A stretch of DNA of 64,000 nucleotides from Halomonas denitrificans (GTDB lineage: Bacteria; Pseudomonadota; Gammaproteobacteria; Pseudomonadales; Halomonadaceae): contig NZ_PYVX01000004.1 in the NCBI RefSeq assembly GCF_003056305.1, forward strand, positions 278,046-342,045, given 5' to 3'. The position numbers and the translations under genes were made by a program. Under the pieces are notes generated by a model that was given only the letters and a program-made list of their open reading frames with translations, ran no database searches and was not told where the DNA came from. Shown piece by piece: positions 16,101 to 24,223 of this stretch. The first letter of the stretch is position 1. Each line of letters starts with the position of its first letter.

Positions 16101-17696
16101 ATGCCCCAGAATGATCAAACCGCCGCTACGGCTCGGACGGGACTCATGTCGCGGCTCGGCGATCCTCTCGTGCTGTTGCTGACCATCGGCTTCATCATCG
16201 CCTTCGTCGGCCTCTCGCTGTACGACATCCAGGGCGTGGCCGACGGCATCGCCAGCGGTTTTGCCTGGACGGCCGCCACGATGGGCACCTATTTCCAGCT
16301 GCTGCTGCTGTTGACCTTCCTGGTCGGCATCGGCGTGGCCATCTCCCCCGCCGGCCAGGCCCGGGTGGGCAACCTCGACTCGCCACAGATCAGCACCTTC
16401 AAGTGGCTGTCGATGATCATGTGCACCCTGCTGGCCGGCGGCGGCGTCTTCTTCGCCGCGGGTGAGCCGATCTACCACTTCGTGGTCACCCCGCCCGCCT
16501 TCGACACAGAGGCCGGCACCCCGGAAGCGATCGCCGGCGCCCTCGCCCAGTCGTTCATGCACTGGGGATTCCTGGCCTGGGCCGTGCTCGGCACCCTCAC
16601 CGCCGTCGTCCTGGCCCACGCCCACTACGTCAAGGGCCAGCCGCTGCAGCCGCGCACCCTGCTCTCCCCGGTGCTCGGCGAGCGGATCATGAAGGGCTGG
16701 TTCGGCAGCGTGGTCGACGCCTGCTGCGTGATCGCCGTGGTCGCAGGCACCGTGGGCCCCATCGGCTTCCTGGCCACCCAGGTGAGCTTCGGCCTGCATG
16801 AGCTGTTCGGCGCCTCCGAAGGCTTCGGCACCCAGCTGATGATCCTCCTCGCCCTGGCCGTGGTCTACGTCACCTCGGCGATGACCGGCATCCACAAGGG
16901 CATCCAGATCCTCAGCCGCTTCAACGTCTTCCTGGCGCTGGCCATCGCCGCGGTGATCTTCGTCTTCGGTCCGACGCTGTTCCTGACCAACGCCTTCACC
17001 CAGGGCTTCGGCGAGTACCTCACCTCGTTCTTCGCCATGGCGACCATGACCTCCGAGACCGCGCCCGCCTGGTGGATGCAGTGGTGGACGGTGTTCTTCT
17101 TCGCCTGGTTCATCGGCTACGGGCCGCTGATGGCGATCTTCGTGGCACGCATCTCGCGGGGCCGCTCGATCCGCCAGATGATCCTGGCCGTGGCCGTGAT
17201 GGCGCCGATCGCCACCGCCATGTGGTTCACCCTGCTCGGCGGCTCGGGCATCCACTACCAGCTGACCGGCGTGATCGACCTCACCGAGGCGCTCAACAAC
17301 TTCCAGTTCGACGTGGCGACCCTGACGGTGGCCCAGGCGCTGCCCGGCGGCGGCCTGATGGCGATGGCGATCCTGGTGCTGACCAGCATCTTCGTCGCCA
17401 CCACCGGCGACTCCATGAGCTACGCCATCGCCGTGGTCTGCACCGGCCATGACGACCCGAACCGCCTGGTGCGCGCCTTCTGGGGCATCGCCATGGCGAT
17501 CATGGCGGGCATCCTGCTCTACATGGGGTCCGGCCAGATCAGCGCCCTGCAGCAGTTCATCGTGATCACCGCGATCCCGGTCTCGCTGGTGCTGCTGCCC
17601 TCGCTGTGGACCGGCCCGCGGGCCGCCTACGCCATGGCCCGCGAGCAGGGCCTGGTGGCCGAGCGCACCGCCAGGGTGTCCGCCGCCAAGCACTGA
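16101..17696 (+). CDS. BCCT-family transporter with diverged substrate motifs
   Basis: Inner-membrane carrier of 531 residues and about twelve helices, of the betaine/choline/carnitine family. The family end of helix 8 (VARISRGRSIRQMI) and the EP of helix 3 (AAGEPIYHF) are clear. Substrate residues differ from BetP. The GMGIG motif of helix 3 is replaced by LLAGG, and the aromatic box of helix 8 reads WFIGY where BetP has WWISW. The substrate is therefore probably not plain glycine betaine. It is monocistronic: a structured leader lies just upstream and a strong terminator follows. There is no good Shine-Dalgarno outside that structure. Confidence 0.88.
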   Translation: MPQNDQTAATARTGLMSRLGDPLVLLLTIGFIIAFVGLSLYDIQGVADGIASGFAWTAATMGTYFQLLLLLTFLVGIGVAISPAGQARVGNLDSPQISTFKWLSMIMCTLLAGGGVFFAAGEPIYHFVVTPPAFDTEAGTPEAIAGALAQSFMHWGFLAWAVLGTLTAVVLAHAHYVKGQPLQPRTLLSPVLGERIMKGWFGSVVDACCVIAVVAGTVGPIGFLATQVSFGLHELFGASEGFGTQLMILLALAVVYVTSAMTGIHKGIQILSRFNVFLALAIAAVIFVFGPTLFLTNAFTQGFGEYLTSFFAMATMTSETAPAWWMQWWTVFFFAWFIGYGPLMAIFVARISRGRSIRQMILAVAVMAPIATAMWFTLLGGSGIHYQLTGVIDLTEALNNFQFDVATLTVAQALPGGGLMAMAILVLTSIFVATTGDSMSYAIAVVCTGHDDPNRLVRAFWGIAMAIMAGILLYMGSGQISALQQFIVITAIPVSLVLLPSLWTGPRAAYAMAREQGLVAERTARVSAAKH

Positions 17697-17755
17697 GGCA
17701 CCACCTCGCCCCCGGCGACCGAGCCGGCCGCCCTCCCCGGGCGAGTCGCGATGAC

Positions 17756-17790
17756 AAGGCCCCGAGTCGACGATGACTCGGGGCCTTTTT
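17756..17790 (+). terminator. Rho-independent terminator of BCCT gene
   Basis: A perfect 13-bp stem (AAGGCCCCGAGTC, loop GACGAT) followed by a run of T, 59 bases past the BCCT stop. Confidence 0.93.
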
Positions 17791-17951
17791 CGTCTGCGGA
17801 CACACGGTCGTCTCTCCTCGCCCAGCGCGAGGGGCAGGCAAGACCCACCTGTGGGCGGCTACCCTCAACCATGAACGTCATGGTTTGCACCGCACGAGGC
17901 GAAGGCGGCAGGTGCCACCCTCGACGCCCGATGCGGTGAAGGAGGTGCCAG

Positions 17952-18947
17952 ATGGCAGACGACGTGGAGAAAGGCGATATCTACTTCTTCTATCGGCCCC
18001 GGATCGATGTCGATCGGGTCCAGGGCCTCGATGACGTCCAGCGCTTTTACCTGATCCTGGTGCCGGACGCTGCCGAGAGCGCTCGGCTGCTGCTGGTGGG
18101 CAAGAAGCGCATGCCGGAGATCCTCGAGGGCACGCAGGCGTCTACCGCGCGGAAGTGGGCGATGGTCGACATGACGGGCCCGCCCGAGGCTGTCGGCGAG
18201 GCGCTGGCGCCGCTGGAGTACGAGACGAAGACCCGCGGCGAGCGCGAGCAGGGGGAGGCCATCCCCGTCGGCGAGGGGCGCTATGCCATCGTTGCCGACG
18301 ACGGCGACTCGCGCCTGGCCTATCGCCTGGACAGCCCGTCGCAGCCGGGCCGGGCGCAGGCGGAGCTCGGCATCCTGGCCGAGGCGAGCTACGTGATCTC
18401 GGTGCGCAACCCGGACCTCGAAGTCCCCGGCTTCCCCGAGGACCGGCCGGACTATCCCGAGACGCTGCGCGAGAAGTTCGCCGACGAGCGCTGGATCGCC
18501 GTCGACGATGCCCGCCTGCTCGACTACACCAATGCTCAGCTGCTGCTCATCGGCGCCCACGACGACCTGAGCGAGGAAGCGGTCTCGATCACCGGCAAGG
18601 CGGCGCTGTTCGAGACCCTGGGACTGAAGCGGCGGGAGTGGCCCACCGAGGCGCTGCAGGCCGGCCGGCTCACGGAACCCTCCCTGCGACCCGACGCTCG
18701 CGAGCCGGAAGGCGACCCGAGCAAGGGCGGCCGGCGCGGTGGCCGGGCGGCTCGCCAGACGGCCTCGGCCTCCGGCATCGCCCATGCGCTCAAGGGCGTC
18801 GACCTGCCGTGCCGTCGGGCCGAGCTGGTCCGGCAGGCCGAGGCCAACGGGGCCGCCGAGGAGATCATCGAGGCGCTGACCGCCCTGCCCGACCAGCGAT
18901 ACGAGACGATGGCCGACATCCAACGGGCCTTCGGGGAGGTGCACTGA
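17952..18947 (+). CDS. Uncharacterised protein with C-terminal DUF2795 domain
   Basis: A 331-residue protein with no signal peptide or membrane helix. The N-terminal two thirds (KGDIYFFYRPRIDVDRVQGL, VQRFYLILVP) form an unnamed domain of mixed strands and helices. A basic linker (GGRRGGRAARQTASASG) leads to a DUF2795 unit, IAHALKGVDLPCRRAELV ... LPDQRYETMADIQRAFG. It has an AAGGAGG-type site upstream. The stop overlaps the ATG of the next gene by one base (TGATG), and the partner also carries DUF2795, so the two should act together. Function unknown. Confidence 0.78.
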   Translation: MADDVEKGDIYFFYRPRIDVDRVQGLDDVQRFYLILVPDAAESARLLLVGKKRMPEILEGTQASTARKWAMVDMTGPPEAVGEALAPLEYETKTRGEREQGEAIPVGEGRYAIVADDGDSRLAYRLDSPSQPGRAQAELGILAEASYVISVRNPDLEVPGFPEDRPDYPETLREKFADERWIAVDDARLLDYTNAQLLLIGAHDDLSEEAVSITGKAALFETLGLKRREWPTEALQAGRLTEPSLRPDAREPEGDPSKGGRRGGRAARQTASASGIAHALKGVDLPCRRAELVRQAEANGAAEEIIEALTALPDQRYETMADIQRAFGEVH

Positions 18948-19462
18948 TGGCACGCTTCATTTGTGACATCTGCGGTGACGAATTCGAGCAGCGGTCTCGC
19001 TACGAAAAGCACCGGCAGACCTCCCATCCCCGCCAGGCGGTGTCTTCCGCGGATATCGAGAAGGCGCTCAAGGGGGTGACCTTTCCCCAGCGGCGCGACG
19101 CGCTGTGCGAGGCCATCGACGACGAAGACCCCGAGGTGCGCCGCATCGTCGCGCGGCTACCGGCCAGGAAGTATCGCGATGCCGCCGAGGTGGCGCGCGC
19201 CTTCGGCGAGCTGCGCTCCCATGAGACGCTCCCCGACGACCAGCCCAGCAAGACCGGCGGCGAGCGTGCCCTGCAGGCCCCCTCGGCCGCCCGCTTCGCC
19301 AGCCTCTTTGCCGGCCTGCGGTTCCCGGCCAGCCGCGACGAGCTCAAGGCCCACGCCCGCGGGCGGGCCAGCGAGGAGGAGCTGCGAACGCTGGAGGCGT
19401 TCGGCGAGCACACTTACGAGAGCATGGCGGACGTGGCCAGGGAGCTGGGGCGCGTCACCTGA
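18947..19462 (+). CDS. C2H2 zinc-finger protein with two DUF2795 repeats
   Basis: A 171-residue protein beginning with a eukaryote-like C2H2 finger: Cys6-x2-Cys9-x12-His22-x4-His27. Two DUF2795 units follow: DIEKALKGVTFPQRRDALCE ... LPARKYRDAAEVARAFGEL, and FASLFAGLRFPASRDELKAH ... EHTYESMADVARELG. The start ATG overlaps the preceding stop and has GGGGAGG about 10 bases upstream. The finger suggests nucleic-acid or protein binding, but a single finger is rarely enough for sequence-specific DNA binding. No known function. Confidence 0.8.
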   Translation: MARFICDICGDEFEQRSRYEKHRQTSHPRQAVSSADIEKALKGVTFPQRRDALCEAIDDEDPEVRRIVARLPARKYRDAAEVARAFGELRSHETLPDDQPSKTGGERALQAPSAARFASLFAGLRFPASRDELKAHARGRASEEELRTLEAFGEHTYESMADVARELGRVT

Positions 19463-19582
19463 ACGGACGACACCCTGCTCGAGGCGCGGGGTGGTCGAGC
19501 GTGGCCGAGGGCGCCCGGGATGCAGGTCGCCAGGGTCTCCCCTATGCTGGGCGCCTGAACCAAGACGGGAGACATCGAGACC

Positions 19583-20020
19583 ATGTGGGACCAGCGCGAG
19601 ATCACCCTGTCGCCTCGGGCGCGGGGCTTTCACCGGGTCACCGAGGAGATCGTCAGCGGCCTGCCGCGGCTGGCCGAGGTGCGGGTAGGCCTCCTGCACC
19701 TGCAGCTCTTGCACACCTCGGCCTCGCTGACCCTCAACGAGAGCGCCGACCCGGACGTGCGCCACGACATGGACGCCTTCCTGCGCGACCTGGTGCCCGG
19801 CGACCTGCCCTACTTCCGTCACACCCTCGAGGGCGATGACGACATGCCCGCCCACGTGGCGGCCAGCCTGTTCGGCACCCAGCTGACCGTGGCCGTGCGC
19901 GAGGGCAGCCTGGCGCTGGGCACCTGGCAGGGCATCTGGCTCGGCGAGCATCGCGACCGGGGCGGCGCCCGCCGGCTGATCGCCACGCTTCAGGGCAGCC
20001 TGGACGGCGTCGGCGGCTGA
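19583..20020 (+). CDS. yjbQ: YjbQ-family protein (UPF0047)
   Basis: A 145-residue protein of the YjbQ family, whose E. coli member has weak thiamine-phosphate synthase activity. The family core is fully kept: LLHTSASLTLNESADPDVR, HTLEGDDDMPAHVAASLFG, then LALGTWQGIWLGEHRDRGG. These conserved His, Asp and Glu residues cluster in the trimeric active site. It follows the zinc-finger gene after about 120 bases, with its own upstream GGGAGAC site. Confidence 0.9.
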   Translation: MWDQREITLSPRARGFHRVTEEIVSGLPRLAEVRVGLLHLQLLHTSASLTLNESADPDVRHDMDAFLRDLVPGDLPYFRHTLEGDDDMPAHVAASLFGTQLTVAVREGSLALGTWQGIWLGEHRDRGGARRLIATLQGSLDGVGG

Positions 20021-20066
20021 CGCCCGGCAGCTCAGGCGTTTAAGGGCCGGCGCGCCCAGCGGCCGA

Positions 20067-20420
20067 TCACTCCCCGGAGAGCCGCTCGACACGCTCCAGC
20101 GTCAAGCGCCGCCCCTCCGCCCGCGAGAAGCGAAAGCGTCCCTCCACCCGCACGGCCTCGCCGAGGTAGGGGGCGATGCGCTCGTGGGGGAAGATCTCGA
20201 CCCGGTGCAGGTCCTCGTCCTCGATCCAGTAGTGCAGCGGGTCCTCGAAGCGGCGCACCACGCCCTGTGTCGCCACGCGGGTGTCGTCGTGGGCCGCGGG
20301 CCGGGTCGCCAGCACCGGCAGCGGCACCTCGGCGACGCTGTCCTGCTTGCCGCAGCCGGCCAGCAGCACGGCGACCAGGCCGGCGACGAGCAGGCCCGCG
20401 GGCCTCGTGCAGGGTGTCAT
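20067..20420 (-). CDS. Small putative lipoprotein
   Basis: A 117-residue protein with a lipoprotein signal peptide ending VAVLLAGCGKQ (lipobox LAGC). The mature part (ATQGVVRRFEDPLHYWIEDE, then YLGEAVRVEGRFRFSRAEG) has the strand pattern of an OB-fold domain, as in other small periplasmic lipoproteins. It is the last gene after the mechanosensitive channel, with a 27-base gap, and may be read with it. Function unknown. Confidence 0.75.
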   Translation of the reverse strand: MTPCTRPAGLLVAGLVAVLLAGCGKQDSVAEVPLPVLATRPAAHDDTRVATQGVVRRFEDPLHYWIEDEDLHRVEIFPHERIAPYLGEAVRVEGRFRFSRAEGRRLTLERVERLSGE

Positions 20421-20447
20421 GGCATTCCTCCCTCTGTATGTGCCGAG

Positions 20448-22193
20448 CTATCGAGACGACGAATCGGCGTCATTCGCCTTGCCCGGGTCGAGGGCTTCCA
20501 CCCTGGCCGGCCGCCGGAGGTGCCGCTTGGCCGGGGTGTCGCCCAGGGCGATGTCGTGGTCGCTGAGCACCACCACCGACCGGGGCCACCACTCGGGGTG
20601 ATGGTCGCGGATGAAGGCCAGCAGCTTCTCGCGCACCTTCGCCTCGGCCGCCCAGGCGCCCATGGGCTCGGCGCCCATCAGGTAGAAGGAGACCTCCTGG
20701 GTGGCCGCGTGCTGGCCCGTCACGTGGCAGGCCAGCGCATGGTGGTCGATGACCGACTCCTCGGCCATCGCGAACTCCTTGAACTTCTCGCGCAGGGTCG
20801 CGACGTCGGCGCTGAGATGCAGGGTCAGCGCGATGGTGCGATAGAGCTTCGCGTTCTTCGAGGAGAGGTTCTGGTAGGGCTGCGAGACGAAGTACTTCAC
20901 CGGCACGACCAGTCGCCGCTCGTCCCAGGTCCGCAGGCGGATGAAGGTGTAATAGATCCCCTCCACATGACACCACTGCTCCTCGAAGATCAGCAGGTCG
21001 CCGATGCGAATCGGCTTGGTCAGCGAGAGCTGGAAGGAGGCCAGGATGTTGCCCAGCACGGCTTGGCCGGCGATGCCCACCAGCACCGTGACCACGCTGG
21101 CCGAGGCCAGCAGCGTCACGCCGAGGGTCTCGAACAGGCTGACCTGGGCGATCACGTAGATCGCCACGGCAAGCACGGTGGTCAGGATCACCGCGCGACG
21201 CAGCGCATGGAGGGTGGTCAGCAGCTGCCGGTCGTCGCGGCTCTTGGAGTCGTCGATCTCGCCCACCAGCCGACGCGTCATGCGGATCAGCAGGGTATCC
21301 ACGAGCCGCACCGCGATCAGGCCCACGCCCCAGGCCAGGATGATGACCAGCAGCCCCCGGAAGACGGCGGTGACCGCCCCCGAGAAGGACACCACATAGT
21401 CCAGCAGCCACTGCGCCAGCAGCGACATGCTGATGAAGGCCATGGGCAGCCGGATCATCTGCGCGAAGACGCTGGAAAGCCCCGCCGGCAGGCGGCTGGC
21501 TAGCAGCCCCATCAAGGCATGGGTGACCCCGCCCACCGCGCCGATGAGGCATAGGAAGATCGGGATGGCGAACCACTCCCAGAGCTTCAGGGCGCCGAAC
21601 GATACCTGGAGGCGCTCGGGGATGTGATCCTCCAGCCAGGAGGGGCCATATTTCTCATACAGCCGGGGAATCGCGGAGATCGTCTCCGGGGCGATCAGCC
21701 AGACGGGGTCCTGCTCCCCCACCCGATAGCGGGCGATCCGCACCTCGTAGCTCCGCCCATCGAGCTCGAGACTGGCAAGCTCGAGGTTGCGCCGCGGCTG
21801 ACCGGCGCGGGCGCTCTTCCCCGAGGTGTCCACGACCATGGCATCCTGGCGCGAGGAGAGACTCGAGACGTTGATCCACTCTCCCCGCTGCAGCACGGCG
21901 GCGAGCTGCCTGGCCAGCACGGCGCCACGCTCGGCCTGCTCGTCGGGGGGCAGATCGAGCAGGTTGAGGAGGTGGGCCGCGGCCGCATAGTCCTCCTCCT
22001 GGGTCAGTTCCAGAAAGCTGCGTACCGCGTCCCGCGGCGTCCGGCGTTCGACCTCGTCGGGCGGCTCCCCGAGGCCGGCATTCAGCGACTCGATGCTGAG
22101 CCAGCGCGGATTCTCCGCCTCCTCCTGGGCCAGGCCCAGACAGGAGACGGCCAGCAACAGCATCGCCAGGAGCCCGGCAAGCAGCGTCTTCAT
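20448..22193 (-). CDS. MscS-family mechanosensitive ion channel with periplasmic N-domain
   Basis: A 581-residue inner-membrane channel. It has a signal peptide (MKTLLAGLLAMLLLAVSCLG), a periplasmic domain to about residue 190, several membrane helices, then the MscS core. The pore helix reads VTVLVGIAGQAVLGNILAS, followed by LTKPIRIGDLLIF and the beta-domain VEGIYYTFIRLRTWDERRL. Such channels release solutes on hypo-osmotic shock. AGGAGG lies 5 bases before the ATG at 22193. The frame continues to 23612 only as antisense of the ChaN gene. Confidence 0.88.
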   Translation of the reverse strand: MKTLLAGLLAMLLLAVSCLGLAQEEAENPRWLSIESLNAGLGEPPDEVERRTPRDAVRSFLELTQEEDYAAAAHLLNLLDLPPDEQAERGAVLARQLAAVLQRGEWINVSSLSSRQDAMVVDTSGKSARAGQPRRNLELASLELDGRSYEVRIARYRVGEQDPVWLIAPETISAIPRLYEKYGPSWLEDHIPERLQVSFGALKLWEWFAIPIFLCLIGAVGGVTHALMGLLASRLPAGLSSVFAQMIRLPMAFISMSLLAQWLLDYVVSFSGAVTAVFRGLLVIILAWGVGLIAVRLVDTLLIRMTRRLVGEIDDSKSRDDRQLLTTLHALRRAVILTTVLAVAIYVIAQVSLFETLGVTLLASASVVTVLVGIAGQAVLGNILASFQLSLTKPIRIGDLLIFEEQWCHVEGIYYTFIRLRTWDERRLVVPVKYFVSQPYQNLSSKNAKLYRTIALTLHLSADVATLREKFKEFAMAEESVIDHHALACHVTGQHAATQEVSFYLMGAEPMGAWAAEAKVREKLLAFIRDHHPEWWPRSVVVLSDHDIALGDTPAKRHLRRPARVEALDPGKANDADSSSR

Positions 22194-22328
22194 AGGCCTC
22201 CTTTCCCGGTGGTCGTGCCTCAACCGTATAGGTTTTCGTCCTCTTTCCCGCCACCGGACCACGGGGTAGGGTGAGACCAGCCCGCAGCGCTGCCGGGCGT
22301 GATCCGCCACGATAATCCGAGACCCCCG

Positions 22329-23525
22329 ATGTCGCCAATCCGACTCCTGCGCCACCGCCGCCTCGCTCGCCTCGTCCGGCCGGCCGGGCTCGCCGTCGCC
22401 CTGGCCGTGCCCTGTGCCGCCGCCCTCGCCGCCCCACCCGAGGCGTCCCGTGACGTCCAGGCATGCCCCGCGCCCGGCCAGTGGGTGACCGACGACGGCG
22501 CGCGGCGCTCCACCGCGGCGCTGATGCCCGAGCTCGCCGAGCGCCGGGTGCTGCTGCTCGGCGAGCAGCATGACCGGCTTGATCACCACCGCTGGCAGCT
22601 CCATACCCTGGCCGCCCTGCATGCCCATCGCCCATCGATGGTGATCGGCCTGGAGATGCTGCCCCGGGAGGCCCAGCCGGCGCTGGACGCCTGGATCGCC
22701 GGCGAGCTCGACGAGGCGGCCTTTCTCGCAGAGAGCGACTGGCAGCAGGCCTGGGGCTTCGATCCCTTGCTCTACCTGCCGATCCTGCACTTCGCGCGGA
22801 TGCAGCGGATCCCGCTGGTGGCCCTCAACGTCGCCCCCGCCCTGCGCGGACGCCTGGCCGCGGAGGGCTGGGAGGCCGTGCCGGCGGAGGCGCGCTTCGG
22901 CATCACCCCGCCGGCGCCGGCCGCGCCGGCCTATCGCGAGCGCCTCACGGCGATCTTCGAGCAGCACGTCGAGCGCAACGACGATCCCGCCGCTCTCGAG
23001 CGCTTCATCGCCGCCCAGCTGGTCTGGGACCGTGCCATGGCCGCCGCACTGGCGAAGGCCTCGCGTCCCGACACCCTGGTGGTGGGCTTGATGGGCCAGG
23101 GGCACCTCGCCGGCGGCGATGGGGTACCCGCCCAGCTCGACGACCTGGGCCTCACCGATCACCGAAGCCTGCTGCCCTGGACGCCGGGCGACGACTGCGC
23201 CACGCCGACGGAGCACGCCGACGCGCGCTACGTGCTGGGCGACGAGTCCGCCTTCCAGCCCGCCGCCCCGCTGCGCCTCGGCGTGCTGCTCGAGCCCCAC
23301 CCGGAGGGCGTGCGCGTGGTGAGCGTCGGCGAGGCGAGCGTGGCCGAGCAGGCGGGCCTCGCGGCGGGCGACGTGATCGTCTCCGCCGCCGGGGTCGCCG
23401 TTGCGCAACCCACCGACCTCAGCGCCATCCTGCGCCGCCAGGCACCGGGCACCCTGCTGCCGCTGGGGGTAAAGCGCGACGGCGTCGTCCAAGAGCGGCT
23501 GGCGCGCTTTACCCCCGCGACCTGA
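22329..23525 (+). CDS. ChaN-family (haem-binding/Tiki-like) protein with PDZ domain
   Basis: Secreted protein of 398 residues. After a long signal region (VALAVPCAAALAA) comes a ChaN/DUF399 domain, with its opening RVLLLGEQHDRLDHHRWQ and VIGLEMLPREAQPALD, and VVGLMGQGHLAGGDGVPAQL near the end. ChaN-type proteins bind haem; the fold is related to Tiki metalloproteases through the conserved GE-x-H. A C-terminal PDZ domain (VVSVGEASVAEQAGLAAGDV) is added. The ATG at 22329 is used; a GTG at 22299 would add ten residues. It diverges from the MscS gene. Confidence 0.82.
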   Translation: MSPIRLLRHRRLARLVRPAGLAVALAVPCAAALAAPPEASRDVQACPAPGQWVTDDGARRSTAALMPELAERRVLLLGEQHDRLDHHRWQLHTLAALHAHRPSMVIGLEMLPREAQPALDAWIAGELDEAAFLAESDWQQAWGFDPLLYLPILHFARMQRIPLVALNVAPALRGRLAAEGWEAVPAEARFGITPPAPAAPAYRERLTAIFEQHVERNDDPAALERFIAAQLVWDRAMAAALAKASRPDTLVVGLMGQGHLAGGDGVPAQLDDLGLTDHRSLLPWTPGDDCATPTEHADARYVLGDESAFQPAAPLRLGVLLEPHPEGVRVVSVGEASVAEQAGLAAGDVIVSAAGVAVAQPTDLSAILRRQAPGTLLPLGVKRDGVVQERLARFTPAT

Positions 23526-23650
23526 GCGGGCCCGCGGGTCGAAGCGGCGGTGTCGACAACGGACTATGCTGAAGGGATGGAACGCACCATCCACCCACAG
23601 GGAGGCCACCACTGTCGACCCCGGCCCGAGCGGCCGAAGGAGGAAGTGTC

Positions 23651-24121
23651 ATGAGCATGCCCATGACGATCCGAGAGTATCTCCGCGCCTGTGACATCGA
23701 TTTCGAGGAAGTCCCCCACCCCCGCGAAGTGAGCAGTAGCCGCATCGCCGAACGCGCCCACGTCGCCGGCGACCAGATGGCCAAGGCGGTCATGCTGAAG
23801 GGCGACGACGGCTACCGCCTGGCCGTGCTGCCGAGCACCTGCGACGCCGATCTCGACCGCCTCACGGCGCTCTTCCACGAGCGGGTCGAGCTGGCCTCGG
23901 AGCCGCAGATCGCCGAGACCTTCACCGACTGCGACCCCGGCGCCACCACCCCGGTGGGCCAGGCCTACGGCCTGAAGGTCTACATCGACGACATGCTGCG
24001 CCACCAGCCCGATATCTACTTCGAGGCCGGCGACCACCGGACCCTGGTGCACATGAGCGGCCGCGAGTTCGATCGCCTGATGACCGACAGCCCGCACGGC
24101 CACTTCAGCCGGCACCACTGA
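23651..24121 (+). CDS. YbaK/ProX-family aminoacyl-tRNA deacylase
   Basis: A 156-residue editing-type protein that hydrolyses mischarged aminoacyl-tRNA in trans. Family marks are the opening TIREYLRACDIDFEEVPHP, the lysine of QMAKAVMLKGDDGYRLAVLP, the GATTPVGQAYGLKVYID segment (usual G-x-x-x-P-x-G), and the closing FEAGDHRTLVHMSGREF. The ATG at 23651 follows AAGGAGGA by 7 bases. The exact mischarged tRNA (Cys-tRNA(Pro) or Ala-tRNA) cannot be told. A strong hairpin follows. Confidence 0.88.
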   Translation: MSMPMTIREYLRACDIDFEEVPHPREVSSSRIAERAHVAGDQMAKAVMLKGDDGYRLAVLPSTCDADLDRLTALFHERVELASEPQIAETFTDCDPGATTPVGQAYGLKVYIDDMLRHQPDIYFEAGDHRTLVHMSGREFDRLMTDSPHGHFSRHH

Positions 24122-24142
24122 GCCGCCGTCACCGCGCCCCTT

Positions 24143-24175
24143 CCGGCCGCGCCCCTGCCCCAGGGGCGCGGCCGG
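24143..24175 (+). terminator. Hairpin terminator after YbaK-family gene
   Basis: A perfect 14-bp GC-rich inverted repeat (CCGGCCGCGCCCCT, loop GCCCC) starts 21 bases past the stop; it is followed by TGTTCC but no long U-run. Confidence 0.7.
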
Positions 24176-24223
24176 CCTGTTCCTCGCCTTGCCTGGGGCG
24201 AGCCCCCCGCCTACACCTTGGTG

